DNA from: JAIPEI01 sp964443135
Lineage (GTDB): Bacteria; Desulfobacterota; DSM-4660; Desulfatiglandales; HGW-15
Direction of reading: 5' to 3'
Assembly (NCBI GenBank): GCA_964443135.1
Contig: CAYUBQ010000013.1
Coordinates: 1 to 64,000 of the forward strand
DNA length: 64,000 nucleotides
A model generated the notes under the pieces. It made no database searches. It was not told the DNA's origin and worked only from the letters and a program-made list of their open reading frames with translations. This document shows, in pieces, positions 44,349 through 53,977 of the stretch. Positions within the stretch are counted from its first letter, which is position 1. Each line of letters starts with the position of its first letter. The position numbers and the translations under genes were made by a program.

Positions 44349-45254
44349 ATGGGACTTCTTTCCGAATGGATCGAACGATTTATCGGCCACCTGGCCGCGG
44401 AAAGGGGATGCTCCGAGAACACGGTCCGCAGCTACCGGATCGACCTGGCACAGTTTCGGGCCTTCGTGGAGAAGCGCGGTGCCGGGGAGGAGGCCCCGTC
44501 CATGGACTACCGAACCCTGAGGGACTACATCGGCAGCCTGTACGGGCGGTACGAGCGGACCACGGTCTCCCGGAAGCTTTCTGCGGTCCGGTCCTTCCTG
44601 ACCTTTCTGGAGAGGCGCGCGCTTCGAAGGGACAACCCGGGCGCATACGTCTCCTCGCCCAAGCAGGGCAAGCCCGTTCCGGTCTACCTGCCGGTGGACG
44701 ACATGTTCCGCATGCTCGACCTCCCGGACCGGGAGGGCGTGCTCGGCCTTCGCAATCTCGCCATCATGGAGCTGCTCTACTCCTGCGGACTCCGGGTGAG
44801 CGAGCTGGCCGGTCTCGACCGGGAGGACGTGGACGCGGATCGGCGTCTGGTCCGGGTCATCGGAAAGGGGGACAAGGAGCGGGTGGTCCCGGTGGGGAGG
44901 ACGGCCCTTCGAGCGGTGGCACGGTACCTGGAGGCCGTCCGGCCCCTGAGGAAGAAGGTGTCGAAGGACGCGGACCGGGAGGCCGTGTTCCTGAACAACC
45001 GGGGAGGAAGACTGACCACCCGGAGCATGGCCCGGATCATCAAGAACTACGCGGCGGCTTGCGGCCTCGGCTCGGACGTCTCCCCGCACGCACTGCGGCA
45101 CACCTTCGCCACCCACATGCTGGAGGGCGGGGCGGACCTGCGCTCGGTGCAGGAGATCCTCGGGCACGCCAGCCTGTCGACGACCCAGAAGTACACCCAC
45201 GTCACCCTGGACCGGCTCATGGCGGTGTACGACAAGGCGCACCCCAGGCGTTGA
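44349..45254 (+). CDS. xerC: Tyrosine recombinase XerC/XerD-like
   Basis: A 301-residue site-specific recombinase, the normal length for XerC/D. An N-terminal SAM-like core-binding domain (residues 1-95) is followed by the catalytic domain with Arg in CGLRVSELAGL, HALRHTFATHML (His and second Arg), LGHASLSTTQKYTHV (His and nucleophile Tyr). The MGLLSEWIERF start was chosen because earlier residues run into repeat copy E. Position directly upstream of hslVU is the common arrangement for XerC in many bacteria (xerC/codV-hslVU). It resolves chromosome dimers at dif. Confidence 0.93.
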   Translation: MGLLSEWIERFIGHLAAERGCSENTVRSYRIDLAQFRAFVEKRGAGEEAPSMDYRTLRDYIGSLYGRYERTTVSRKLSAVRSFLTFLERRALRRDNPGAYVSSPKQGKPVPVYLPVDDMFRMLDLPDREGVLGLRNLAIMELLYSCGLRVSELAGLDREDVDADRRLVRVIGKGDKERVVPVGRTALRAVARYLEAVRPLRKKVSKDADREAVFLNNRGGRLTTRSMARIIKNYAAACGLGSDVSPHALRHTFATHMLEGGADLRSVQEILGHASLSTTQKYTHVTLDRLMAVYDKAHPRR

Positions 45255-45283
45255 GGCGGGGAGCGGCACACGGAGGTCCCTTC

Positions 45284-45844
45284 ATGGGCGGAGAATCCGC
45301 GGCTTTTCGAGGAACCACGATCCTCGCGGTCCGGAAGGACGGGCGCGCCGTGATGGCCTGCGACGGGCAGGTGACCCTCGGCGAGACCATCATGAAGCAC
45401 CGGGCCAACAAGCTCCGGTTCCTGTACGACGACCATGTCCTGGTGGGGTTCGCCGGGGCCTCGGCCGACGCCTTCACCCTGTTCGAGAAGCTCGAGGGCC
45501 GTCTGGAGGAGTTCAACGGGAACCTGGTGCGGGCGGCCGTGGAGCTGGCCAAGGACTGGCGCCTCGACAAGGTCCTCCGGCGGCTGGAGGCCATGCTCCT
45601 CGCCTTGGATCGGGATCACACGCTGATCCTCTCGGGAACGGGCGACGTGGTCGAGCCGGACGAGGACGTGGCGGCCATCGGTTCCGGAGGTCCTTATGCC
45701 TACGCGGCCGCCAGGGCCCTGGTGGGGCACTCTTCCCTCGATGCTCCGGCTGTCGCCCGCGAGGCCATGGGAATCACCGCCTCCATCTGCCTGTACACGA
45801 ACGACGTGATCTCCGTGAAGGAGATCGGGAGCCCGCAATCCTGA
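45284..45844 (+). CDS. hslV: ATP-dependent protease peptidase subunit HslV
   Basis: A 186-residue N-terminal threonine hydrolase. The mature chain starts at Thr11 (TTILAVRKDGRAVMACDGQVTLG) after removal of ten residues. Conserved lysine (HRANKLRFLY) and GSGGPYAYAAARAL segments are present. GGAGG lies 7 bp upstream of the ATG at 45284. The stop overlaps the hslU start as TGATG. It forms the two-ring core degraded through HslU. Confidence 0.95.
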   Translation: MGGESAAFRGTTILAVRKDGRAVMACDGQVTLGETIMKHRANKLRFLYDDHVLVGFAGASADAFTLFEKLEGRLEEFNGNLVRAAVELAKDWRLDKVLRRLEAMLLALDRDHTLILSGTGDVVEPDEDVAAIGSGGPYAYAAARALVGHSSLDAPAVAREAMGITASICLYTNDVISVKEIGSPQS

Positions 45845-47250
45845 TGAGACAAACCGACGAAACCCTTCCCGGTCCGATGAAGACCTTCACCCCGCGACAG
45901 ATCGTCTCGGAGCTGGATACCTACATCATCGGGCAGGACGAGGCCAAGCGTTCGGTGGCCATCGCCCTGAGGAACCGCTGGCGGCGCCAGCAGGTCCCCC
46001 AGGAGCTCCGCGACGAGATCGCTCCGAAGAACATCATCATGATCGGCCCCACGGGCGTGGGCAAGACCGAGATCGCCCGCCGCCTGGCCCGGCTGGCCAA
46101 CTCCCCCTTTCTGAAGGTGGAGGCCACCAAGTTCACGGAGGTGGGTTACGTGGGCCGGGACGTGGAGTCCATGATCCGGGACCTGAGCGAGCTGGCCGTG
46201 AACATGGCCAAGAAGGGCGAGCAGGAGCGGGTGGAGCCCAAGGCCCGGGAGCTGGCCGAGGACCGTCTCCTGGACATCCTCCTGCCCAAACGGAAGCAGG
46301 ACGCCGCCGATGGGGAGGAGGGAGACCGGGAGACCTCGCTGGAGGTGGTCCGATCCGAACGGAGCGAGAGCGACTCCACCCGGGACAAGCTCCGGAGGCT
46401 GTTCCGGAGCGGGAAGCTGGACAACCGCTACGTGGAGCTCGAGGTGAGCCAGCAGAACAATCCCATGGTGGAGGTCTTCTCCAACGCAGGGATGGAGGAG
46501 ATGGAGTTCAATGTCAAGGAGGTGTTCGGAAACCTCTTCCCCCAGCGAAAGAAGCGGCGGCGGGTCAAGGTCGAGGAGGCGGCGGAGATCCTGTTCCAGG
46601 AGGAGACCCAGAAGCTGATCGACATGGACAAGGTGGTGGAGGACGCGGTCCGCATGACCGAGCAGAACGGCATCATCTTCCTGGACGAGCTGGACAAGGT
46701 GAGCGGCGCAGACGCCGGCCAGGGGCCGGACGTCTCACGGGAGGGGGTCCAGCGGGACCTGCTGCCCATCGTGGAGGGATCCACGGTGACCACCAAGTAC
46801 GGCATGATCCGGACCGACCACATCCTGTTCATCGCCGCGGGCGCCTTCAACGTGAGCAAGCCGTCGGACCTGCTCCCCGAGCTCCAGGGTCGGTTTCCCA
46901 TCCGCGTGGAGCTGGGCTCCCTGGGCAGGGAGGAGTTCATCCGAATCCTCCGGGAGCCCCGAAACGCCCTGATCACGCAGTACAGGGCCCTCCTCGAGAC
47001 GGAAGGAATCGACCTCCGGTTCGAGCAGGAGGCCATCGAGGAGATCGCCGCCATGTCGAGCCGGGTCAACGAGCAGATGGAGAACATCGGCGCGCGGCGG
47101 CTCCACACCGTGATGGAGAAGCTCCTGGACGACGTCTCCTTCGACGCGCCGGACATGGAGGCAGAGGAGGTGGTCATCGACCGGGCCTACGTGAAGGAGA
47201 AGCTGGAGGGCATCCTGGAGGACGAGGACTTGAGCCGGTACATCCTGTGA
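45844..47250 (+). CDS. hslU: ATP-dependent protease ATPase subunit HslU
   Basis: A 468-residue AAA+ unfoldase that feeds substrates into HslV. Walker A GPTGVGKT is at residues 68-75, followed by the GYVGRDVE pore loop, an intermediate (I) domain at about 110-245 and Walker B IIFLDELDK. The C-terminal LSRYIL matches the tail that docks into HslV. It overlaps hslV by 1 bp. A purine-rich repeat and argB follow. Confidence 0.95.
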   Translation: MRQTDETLPGPMKTFTPRQIVSELDTYIIGQDEAKRSVAIALRNRWRRQQVPQELRDEIAPKNIIMIGPTGVGKTEIARRLARLANSPFLKVEATKFTEVGYVGRDVESMIRDLSELAVNMAKKGEQERVEPKARELAEDRLLDILLPKRKQDAADGEEGDRETSLEVVRSERSESDSTRDKLRRLFRSGKLDNRYVELEVSQQNNPMVEVFSNAGMEEMEFNVKEVFGNLFPQRKKRRRVKVEEAAEILFQEETQKLIDMDKVVEDAVRMTEQNGIIFLDELDKVSGADAGQGPDVSREGVQRDLLPIVEGSTVTTKYGMIRTDHILFIAAGAFNVSKPSDLLPELQGRFPIRVELGSLGREEFIRILREPRNALITQYRALLETEGIDLRFEQEAIEEIAAMSSRVNEQMENIGARRLHTVMEKLLDDVSFDAPDMEAEEVVIDRAYVKEKLEGILEDEDLSRYIL

Positions 47251-47299
47251 GGGGTGAGAGGTGAGGGGTGAGAGGGGAAAGGTGAAAGGTTCCAGGTAA
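47251..47299 (+). repeat. Short G/A-rich direct repeats between hslU and argB
   Basis: The 100-base gap begins with repeated GGGGTGAGAGG / GTGAGGGGTGAGAGG units followed by GGGGAAAGG / GTGAAAGG / GGGGAAAGG variants. The strand is almost purely purine plus T. It could be slippage-prone or form G-rich structures; no defined function can be read from it. Confidence 0.6.
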
Positions 47300-47351
47300 G
47301 AGGGAATGCTCGGGTTCTAGGGGAAAGGTACAAGGAGAAAGGCGCCGCGTC

Positions 47352-48242
47352 ATGTCCATGGAGCAGCTCGAGCAGGTCGACCGGGCCAAGGTGCTGATCG
47401 AGGCCCTGCCCTACATCCGCCGCTTCAACAACGCCACCGTGGTGGTGAAGTACGGCGGGCACGCCATGGTGGACGAGACGCTGAAGCGGGACTTCGCCCT
47501 GAACGTCATCCTCATGAAGTTCGTGGGAATGAACCCTATCGTGGTGCACGGAGGCGGCCCGCAGATCGGCGATTTCCTGCGCAGGCTCTCCATCGAAAGC
47601 GAGTTCATCGACGGCATGCGCGTCACGGACCAGCAGACCATGGACGTGGTGGAGATGGTCCTGGTGGGCAAGGTGAACAAGGAGATCGTGGCGCTGATCA
47701 ACGCCCACGGCGGTCGGAGCGTGGGCCTCTCCGGCAAGGACGGGGGGTTGATCATGGCCGAGAAGATGCGCTACGTCCGGGAGAAGGGCGTGGACCAGCC
47801 CCCGGAGCTCATCGACATGGGCATGGTGGGGGAGATCACGGCCGTGGACCACCGGGTCCTTCAAGGCCTCATGAAGGATTTCATCCCGGTGATCGCACCG
47901 GTCGGGGCGGGGGCGAACGGGGAGACTTACAACATCAACGCGGACATCGTGGCCGGCCGGATCGCCGCGTCCCTCGAGGCCCGGAAGCTCGTGCTGCTCA
48001 CGGACACCGAAGGGGTGCTCGACTCCCGGGGAGGGCTGATTTCCACCCTGGACGCCGCGGAGGCCCGCCGCCTCGTGCAGGACGGAACGATCCAGGGAGG
48101 CATGATCCCCAAGGTAAGGTGCTGTGTGGACGCCTTGGAAGGCGGGGTGGGAAAGGCCCACATCCTGGATGGACGGAAGGAGCACGCCATTCTGCTGGAG
48201 ATCTTCACGAGGGCAGGCGTGGGAACGGAAATCATCCGCTAG
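47352..48242 (+). CDS. argB: Acetylglutamate kinase
   Basis: A 296-residue amino acid kinase that phosphorylates N-acetylglutamate, the second step of arginine synthesis. The phosphate-binding VVKYGGHAM and VHGGGPQI motifs are at about residues 32-40 and 65-72, and the nucleotide-binding LLTDTEGVLD and ILDGRKEHAILLEIFT near the C-terminus are intact. Its N-terminal helix is of the length found in arginine-sensitive hexameric enzymes, so feedback inhibition is plausible. It is the first gene of the arg-dap run. Confidence 0.96.
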   Translation: MSMEQLEQVDRAKVLIEALPYIRRFNNATVVVKYGGHAMVDETLKRDFALNVILMKFVGMNPIVVHGGGPQIGDFLRRLSIESEFIDGMRVTDQQTMDVVEMVLVGKVNKEIVALINAHGGRSVGLSGKDGGLIMAEKMRYVREKGVDQPPELIDMGMVGEITAVDHRVLQGLMKDFIPVIAPVGAGANGETYNINADIVAGRIAASLEARKLVLLTDTEGVLDSRGGLISTLDAAEARRLVQDGTIQGGMIPKVRCCVDALEGGVGKAHILDGRKEHAILLEIFTRAGVGTEIIR

Positions 48243-48385
48243 TTTCCGGCGGAAATGGCTCTTTTTCCCAATCTCTGCGTCGGTCTGCGGGATGGGTCGT
48301 GCGGCGTACTTCTCAGTACGCCTCCTCCCCACCCCTTGATCCTCCTTGATCTTGGAAAAAATAGCTCATTTCCGCTTCGGAAACT
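48241..48385 (+). repeat. ~145-bp element with ~30-bp imperfect terminal inverted repeats
   Basis: The left arm starts AGTTTCCGGCGGAAATGGCT and continues into CTTTTTCCC. The right arm, reversed, reads AGTTTCCGAAGCGGAAATGA then GCTATTTTTTCC. The interior has a perfect GGCGTACT/AGTACGCC hairpin (48303-48322). A third partial arm (ATTTCCC...GGAAACTC, 48418-48436) lies just beyond. The element begins inside the argB stop codon and fills most of the argB-argD gap. It looks like a MITE or REP-type sequence. Confidence 0.7.
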
Positions 48386-48499
48386 GCGAGTGAAATAGAG
48401 CTCCTCACTCAATTCGTATTTCCCTTTTGGAAACTCAAACGATCCGGCGGGGTGATACGGATTCGCATCGGGGCCTCGGCGGCCCGGAGGACATGGGAC

Positions 48500-49708
48500 A
48501 TGAACGAACAAACGAAGCCGTCCATCGGCGAGCTGGCGGATCGGGTCCTGTTCGAGACCTACGGCAAGCGGGCCCTCACCCTGGTGCGGGGGGAGGGGTG
48601 CCGGGTCTGGGACGACGCCGGCCGGGAGTACCTCGACTTCGTGGGCGGGATCGCCGTATGCGCGCTGGGGCACGCCTCGCCCCTCGTGACGAAGATCCTG
48701 GAGGAACAGTCCAGGACCCTGGTCCACGTCTCCAACCTCTTCTACACGGTCCCGCAGGTGGAGCTGGCCCGCCTCCTGGTGGAGCACTCCTTTGCGGACC
48801 GCGTGTTCCTCTGCAACAGCGGGGCCGAGGCGAACGAGGCGGCCATCAAGCTGGCCCGCCGCTACACCTGCGAGAACAAGGGGCCGGGCCACCACACCAT
48901 CGTCTGCATGGAGAACTCCTTCCACGGTCGCACCATGGGGACCCTCTCGGCCACGGGCCAGGACAAGGTCCGGAAGGGTTACGACCCGCTGCTCCCGGGG
49001 TTCCGCTTCGTCCCCTTCAACGACCTGGAGCTCCTGGCGGCCGCGGTGGACGACACGACCTGCGCCGTCATGCTGGAGCCCGTTCAGGGGGAAGGCGGCG
49101 TGGTCCTCCCCGCTGAGGGGTACCTCCAGGGGGTGGAGAAGCTCTGCAGGGAGCGAAACGTGCTCCTGATCCTGGACGAGGTCCAGGTGGGCATGGGGAG
49201 GACCGGAAGGCTCTTCGCCCACGAGTGGTTCGGGGTCACCCCGGACATCGTGAGCCTGGCCAAGGCCCTGGGAAACGGCCTGCCCGTGGGCGCCATGCTC
49301 TCGAAGGAGGCGTTGAGCACCGCCTTCGCCCCGGGAAGCCACGCCACCACCTTCGGCGGCACACCCTTGGTCTCCGCCGTGGCCAAGGGCGTTCTCCAGA
49401 GCCTCCTGGAGGACGGATGGATCGAGAACGCCCGCAGGATGGGGGATTTCTTCAAGAGCGAGCTGGAGAAGCTCCGGCAAAAGCACGCCTGCGTGACCGG
49501 GGTGCGGGGGCTGGGGCTCATCCTGGGGGTCGAGCTGGACCGGCCCGGCGCCCCCCTGGTGGAGGCCTGCCGGGAGGAAGGGTTCCTCGTGAACTGCACC
49601 CATGAAAACGTCCTGCGGTTCCTGCCGCCGCTCATCGTGACCGAGCAGGAGATCGACGCGGTGGTCCGGGGCCTGGACCGGGTCCTCGACGGGGTCGAGG
49701 GGGCATAG
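48500..49708 (+). CDS. argD: Acetylornithine aminotransferase
   Basis: A 402-residue class III PLP aminotransferase acting on N-acetylornithine/N-acetylglutamate semialdehyde. The conserved NSGAEANEAAIKLAR and FHGRTMGTLSATG segments, LILDEVQVGMGRTG and the PLP lysine in SLAKALGNGLPVGAML are all present. The start MNEQTKPSIG has GGAGG 9 bp upstream. An enzyme also using succinyl-DAP is possible in the family, but dapL here makes that unnecessary. The gene is 41 bp upstream of argF. Confidence 0.95.
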   Translation: MNEQTKPSIGELADRVLFETYGKRALTLVRGEGCRVWDDAGREYLDFVGGIAVCALGHASPLVTKILEEQSRTLVHVSNLFYTVPQVELARLLVEHSFADRVFLCNSGAEANEAAIKLARRYTCENKGPGHHTIVCMENSFHGRTMGTLSATGQDKVRKGYDPLLPGFRFVPFNDLELLAAAVDDTTCAVMLEPVQGEGGVVLPAEGYLQGVEKLCRERNVLLILDEVQVGMGRTGRLFAHEWFGVTPDIVSLAKALGNGLPVGAMLSKEALSTAFAPGSHATTFGGTPLVSAVAKGVLQSLLEDGWIENARRMGDFFKSELEKLRQKHACVTGVRGLGLILGVELDRPGAPLVEACREEGFLVNCTHENVLRFLPPLIVTEQEIDAVVRGLDRVLDGVEGA

Positions 49709-49749
49709 GGTTTCAAGCGAAGAAAGGGCCGGAGAACGGCAAGGCCGAG

Positions 49750-50688
49750 ATGACGAACAACAGGCATTTCACGAAACGCGACCTGCTGACCCTACGGGAC
49801 CTCACCGCCGGGGAGATTCTCTTCCTCATCGGGAGGGGTCTGGAGATCAAGCGCGTCGGCGGCACCGTCGGGCCCTTGGCCGGGAAGACCATCGGTCTGA
49901 TCTTCGACAAGAGCTCCACCCGGACCCGGGTCTCCTTCGAGACCGCCATGTTCCGCTGCGGCGGGCAGACCATCTTCCTCCAGAGCGCAGACACCCAGAT
50001 CGCACGGGAGGAGCCCGTGGAGGACACGGCCCGGGTGCTTTCCCGCTACCTGGACGGCCTGGTCATCCGGACCTACTCCCAGGAGCTGGTGGAGCAGATG
50101 GCCCGGTGGGCGGAGATCCCGGTCATCAACGCGCTGACGGACCGGTTCCACCCCTGCCAGATTCTGAGCGACCTCCTGACGGTGACGGAAAAGCGGGGCG
50201 GTCTCGAGGGTCTTCGGGTGGCATGGATCGGCGACGGGAACAACGTGGCCCACTCCTGGATCAACGCTTCGGCCCTCCTGGGGTTCGAGCTGGTCCTGGC
50301 CTGCCCGCCGGGTTACGGCCCGGACGAGGCGCTGCTCTCCCGGGCCGGCCCGAACGTGCGGCTGGCGGCGACGCCCGCCGAGGCCGCCCGAGGCGCCCAC
50401 GTCCTCAACACCGACGTCTGGGCCAGCATGGGCCAGGAGACGGAGCGGGAGAAGCGGCTCCGGGACTTTCGAGGGTTCCGGGTGGACGCGGCCCTCGTCA
50501 AAGAGGCGGACCCCGGCGTACTGGTCATGCACTGCCTCCCGGCCCACCGGGGCGAGGAGATCACCGAGGACGTGCTGGATGGCCCCCGGTCCGTGGTGTT
50601 CGATCAGGCGGAGAACAAGCTTCACCTCCACCAGGCCCTGCTGGAGTGGCTGCTGGGCGGCGGGGAAGACCGGCCGAAGGCCGGCTGA
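49750..50688 (+). CDS. argF: Ornithine carbamoyltransferase
   Basis: A 312-residue transferase that makes citrulline from ornithine and carbamoyl phosphate. The carbamoyl-phosphate motif KSSTRTRVSFE is near residue 55 and the ornithine motif HCLPAHRGEEI near residue 260. The length is standard for anabolic enzymes. It is followed by a 112-bp gap and argG. Confidence 0.96.
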   Translation: MTNNRHFTKRDLLTLRDLTAGEILFLIGRGLEIKRVGGTVGPLAGKTIGLIFDKSSTRTRVSFETAMFRCGGQTIFLQSADTQIAREEPVEDTARVLSRYLDGLVIRTYSQELVEQMARWAEIPVINALTDRFHPCQILSDLLTVTEKRGGLEGLRVAWIGDGNNVAHSWINASALLGFELVLACPPGYGPDEALLSRAGPNVRLAATPAEAARGAHVLNTDVWASMGQETEREKRLRDFRGFRVDAALVKEADPGVLVMHCLPAHRGEEITEDVLDGPRSVVFDQAENKLHLHQALLEWLLGGGEDRPKAG

Positions 50689-50800
50689 GTTGAGGGAAGC
50701 CGGATATCTGGACTCCATTGGCTTTGACCGCGACCCGGGCGCAGCGGAGGCGGCGTTCGGATACAGCGGCGCAGAGCGTGTACAGAAAAGGGGCTTGAAC

Positions 50801-52015
<1,215 letters not shown>

Positions 52016-52097
52016 TCGAAAAACCCGTTCGGGAAGGCGGGCTGCGGAGGGTTGTACGAGCGGCGGCGACCCGCTCGAGCGTAGAAGGGACCACGGC

Positions 52098-53477
52098 ATG
52101 AGTGACAAGGTGTGGGGAGGACGATTCCGGGAGCCGCTGGACGAGGTGCTGGACCGCTTCAACGCGTCGTTCGCGTTCGACCGCCGCCTCTATCCCCAGG
52201 ACATCGAGGGCAGCATCGCCCACGTGCGGATGCTCGCCGGGCAGGGCATCCTCCCCGAGGAGGAGGCCGGCCGGATCGTGGAGGGTTTGGCCGGGATCCG
52301 GCGGGAGATGGACCGCGGAGAGCACCTCTCGGGAAAAGGCGCCGAGGACATCCACTCGCTGGTGGAGGCGCTCCTGGTGGAGAAGATCGGACCCCTGGGG
52401 GAGAAGCTCCACACCGCGCGGAGCCGCAACGACCAGGTCGCGCTGGACGTCCGGATGTACGTCCGAGAGGCCGCGGGGAGGGTGGGCGAGGGGCTCCGGC
52501 GGATGCAGGCGGCGCTGGTGGACCTGGCCGAGCGCAACGCGGACCTGGTCTGCCCCGGGTACACCCACATGCAGAGGGCCCAGCCCGTTCTCCTGGCCCA
52601 TCACCTGATGGCCTACTACGAGATGCTCAAGCGGGACCGGGAGCGGATGCGCGACGGCCTGGCCCGGGTGAACGTGATGCCCCTCGGAAGCGCGGCCCTG
52701 GCCGGGTCCACCTTCGACCTGGACCGGGAGGCGGTGGCCGAGGCCCTCGACTTCGCCGAGATCAGCCGGAACAGCATGGACGCGGTGAGCGACCGGGACT
52801 TCCTGGCGGAGTTTCTCTTCGCCTGCGCCCTGGTCATGATGCATCTGAGCCGGTTGAGCGAGGAGCTGATCCTCTGGTCCACGCAGGAGTTCGGGTTCGC
52901 GCGGCTCCCCGACGCCTTCTGCACGGGAAGCTCCATCATGCCGCAGAAGAAGAACCCGGACCTCCTGGAGCTCGTGCGGGGGAAGACCGGACGGGTGTAC
53001 GGGAACCTCATCTCCCTGCTCACCACCATGAAGGGCCTTCCCCTGACTTACAACAAGGACATGCAGGAGGACAAGGAGCCCCTGTTCGACACCGTGGACA
53101 CGGTGGAGCCCTGCCTGGACGTGCTGACCCGCCTCCTCCGGAACCTCTCCTTCGACGGGACCGCCATGATGCGGGCAACGGAGCGGGGGTACCTCACGGC
53201 CACGGACCTGGCGGACTACCTGGTGACCAAGGGGCTCACCTTTCGAAAGGCGCACGAGGTGTCCGGAAAGATGGTGCTCTTCGCCCTGGACCGGGACCGG
53301 GAGCTGAGCGACCTGTCCCTGGAGGAGATGCGGACGTTTTCTGAGCAGGTCGAGCAGGACGTCTACGACTGGCTCGACCCGTTCCGGTGCGTGGCGAGGA
53401 GAAACGTGCCCGGCGGAACGGGGCCGGACATGGTCCGGCGGCAACTTCGGAAGGCCAAGGAGGAGGTTGCGTCGTGA
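52098..53477 (+). CDS. argH: Argininosuccinate lyase
   Basis: A 459-residue member of the fumarase/aspartase superfamily that releases arginine and fumarate. The signature GSSIMPQKKNPD with its flexible catalytic serine loop is near residue 275; HTARSRNDQVALD and the TYNKDMQEDKE segment also match. The stop overlaps the GTG start of the next small lipoprotein gene (GTGA). Confidence 0.96.
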   Translation: MSDKVWGGRFREPLDEVLDRFNASFAFDRRLYPQDIEGSIAHVRMLAGQGILPEEEAGRIVEGLAGIRREMDRGEHLSGKGAEDIHSLVEALLVEKIGPLGEKLHTARSRNDQVALDVRMYVREAAGRVGEGLRRMQAALVDLAERNADLVCPGYTHMQRAQPVLLAHHLMAYYEMLKRDRERMRDGLARVNVMPLGSAALAGSTFDLDREAVAEALDFAEISRNSMDAVSDRDFLAEFLFACALVMMHLSRLSEELILWSTQEFGFARLPDAFCTGSSIMPQKKNPDLLELVRGKTGRVYGNLISLLTTMKGLPLTYNKDMQEDKEPLFDTVDTVEPCLDVLTRLLRNLSFDGTAMMRATERGYLTATDLADYLVTKGLTFRKAHEVSGKMVLFALDRDRELSDLSLEEMRTFSEQVEQDVYDWLDPFRCVARRNVPGGTGPDMVRRQLRKAKEEVAS

Positions 53478-53926
53478 AGGGATTCCGGTGGCTGTTCCTG
53501 TGGCTCCTCGTTGCGGCCCTGGGGGCCGGCGCAGGGTGCGGAAAGAAAGGAGACCCTTCCGTCCCCCGGAAGGGGTTCGAGGCCGGGGTGGAAAACCTCT
53601 CCGGGGCCTGGAAAGGGCCCTTCATCGAGCTTCGGGGCGATTTCGTCGTGGTCGCGGACCCTGGTGATGCAGTTCGGCACCTGCAGGGCTGCCGGGTCTA
53701 CTACGGGGCCTACGATCCGGCCGAGCCTCCCTGCGAGACCTGCCCGGTGCGCTACCACGGCTACCACGAGTTCGGTCCGGACGCCGTCACCTTCGGCGGG
53801 TTCCTCTGCAAGGTTCCCGGCAAGCGAAAGGACGCCCTCTACTTCTTCAAGGTCCACGTGATCGGGCCGGAAGGAGAGCTGGGACCCGCGTCCGAACGGG
53901 TGGAGGTGGAACCGGCCCCATCGTGA
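53474..53926 (+). CDS. Small lipoprotein, LptM-like N-terminus
   Basis: A 150-residue predicted lipoprotein beginning at GTG 53474, inside the argH stop. The signal peptide (KGFRWLFLWLLVAALGAGAG) ends in a lipobox with the acceptor Cys near residue 22, followed by GKKGDPSVP. The CGKKGDP pattern is that of LptM/YifL lipoproteins, which also lie beside dapF in enterobacteria and help the LptDE complex mature. The 125-residue remainder, with a Cys pair (CETC), is longer than LptM and resembles a fibronectin-like strand fold. A full LptM role is uncertain. Confidence 0.7.
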   Translation: MKGFRWLFLWLLVAALGAGAGCGKKGDPSVPRKGFEAGVENLSGAWKGPFIELRGDFVVVADPGDAVRHLQGCRVYYGAYDPAEPPCETCPVRYHGYHEFGPDAVTFGGFLCKVPGKRKDALYFFKVHVIGPEGELGPASERVEVEPAPS

Positions 53927-53977
53927 ACGCGAGCCGACCGCCCTATCAGGCGCCGGCAGGACGGAGATCAGGCAGCC

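Noticed and set aside
47251..47340. Possible CRISPR-like direct repeats
   Set aside because: Units are only 8-15 bases, variable and without spacers.
48241..48436. Possible rho-independent terminator for argB
   Set aside because: The inverted repeats are far apart (about 85 bases) and lack a following T-run; the structure fits a repeat element better.
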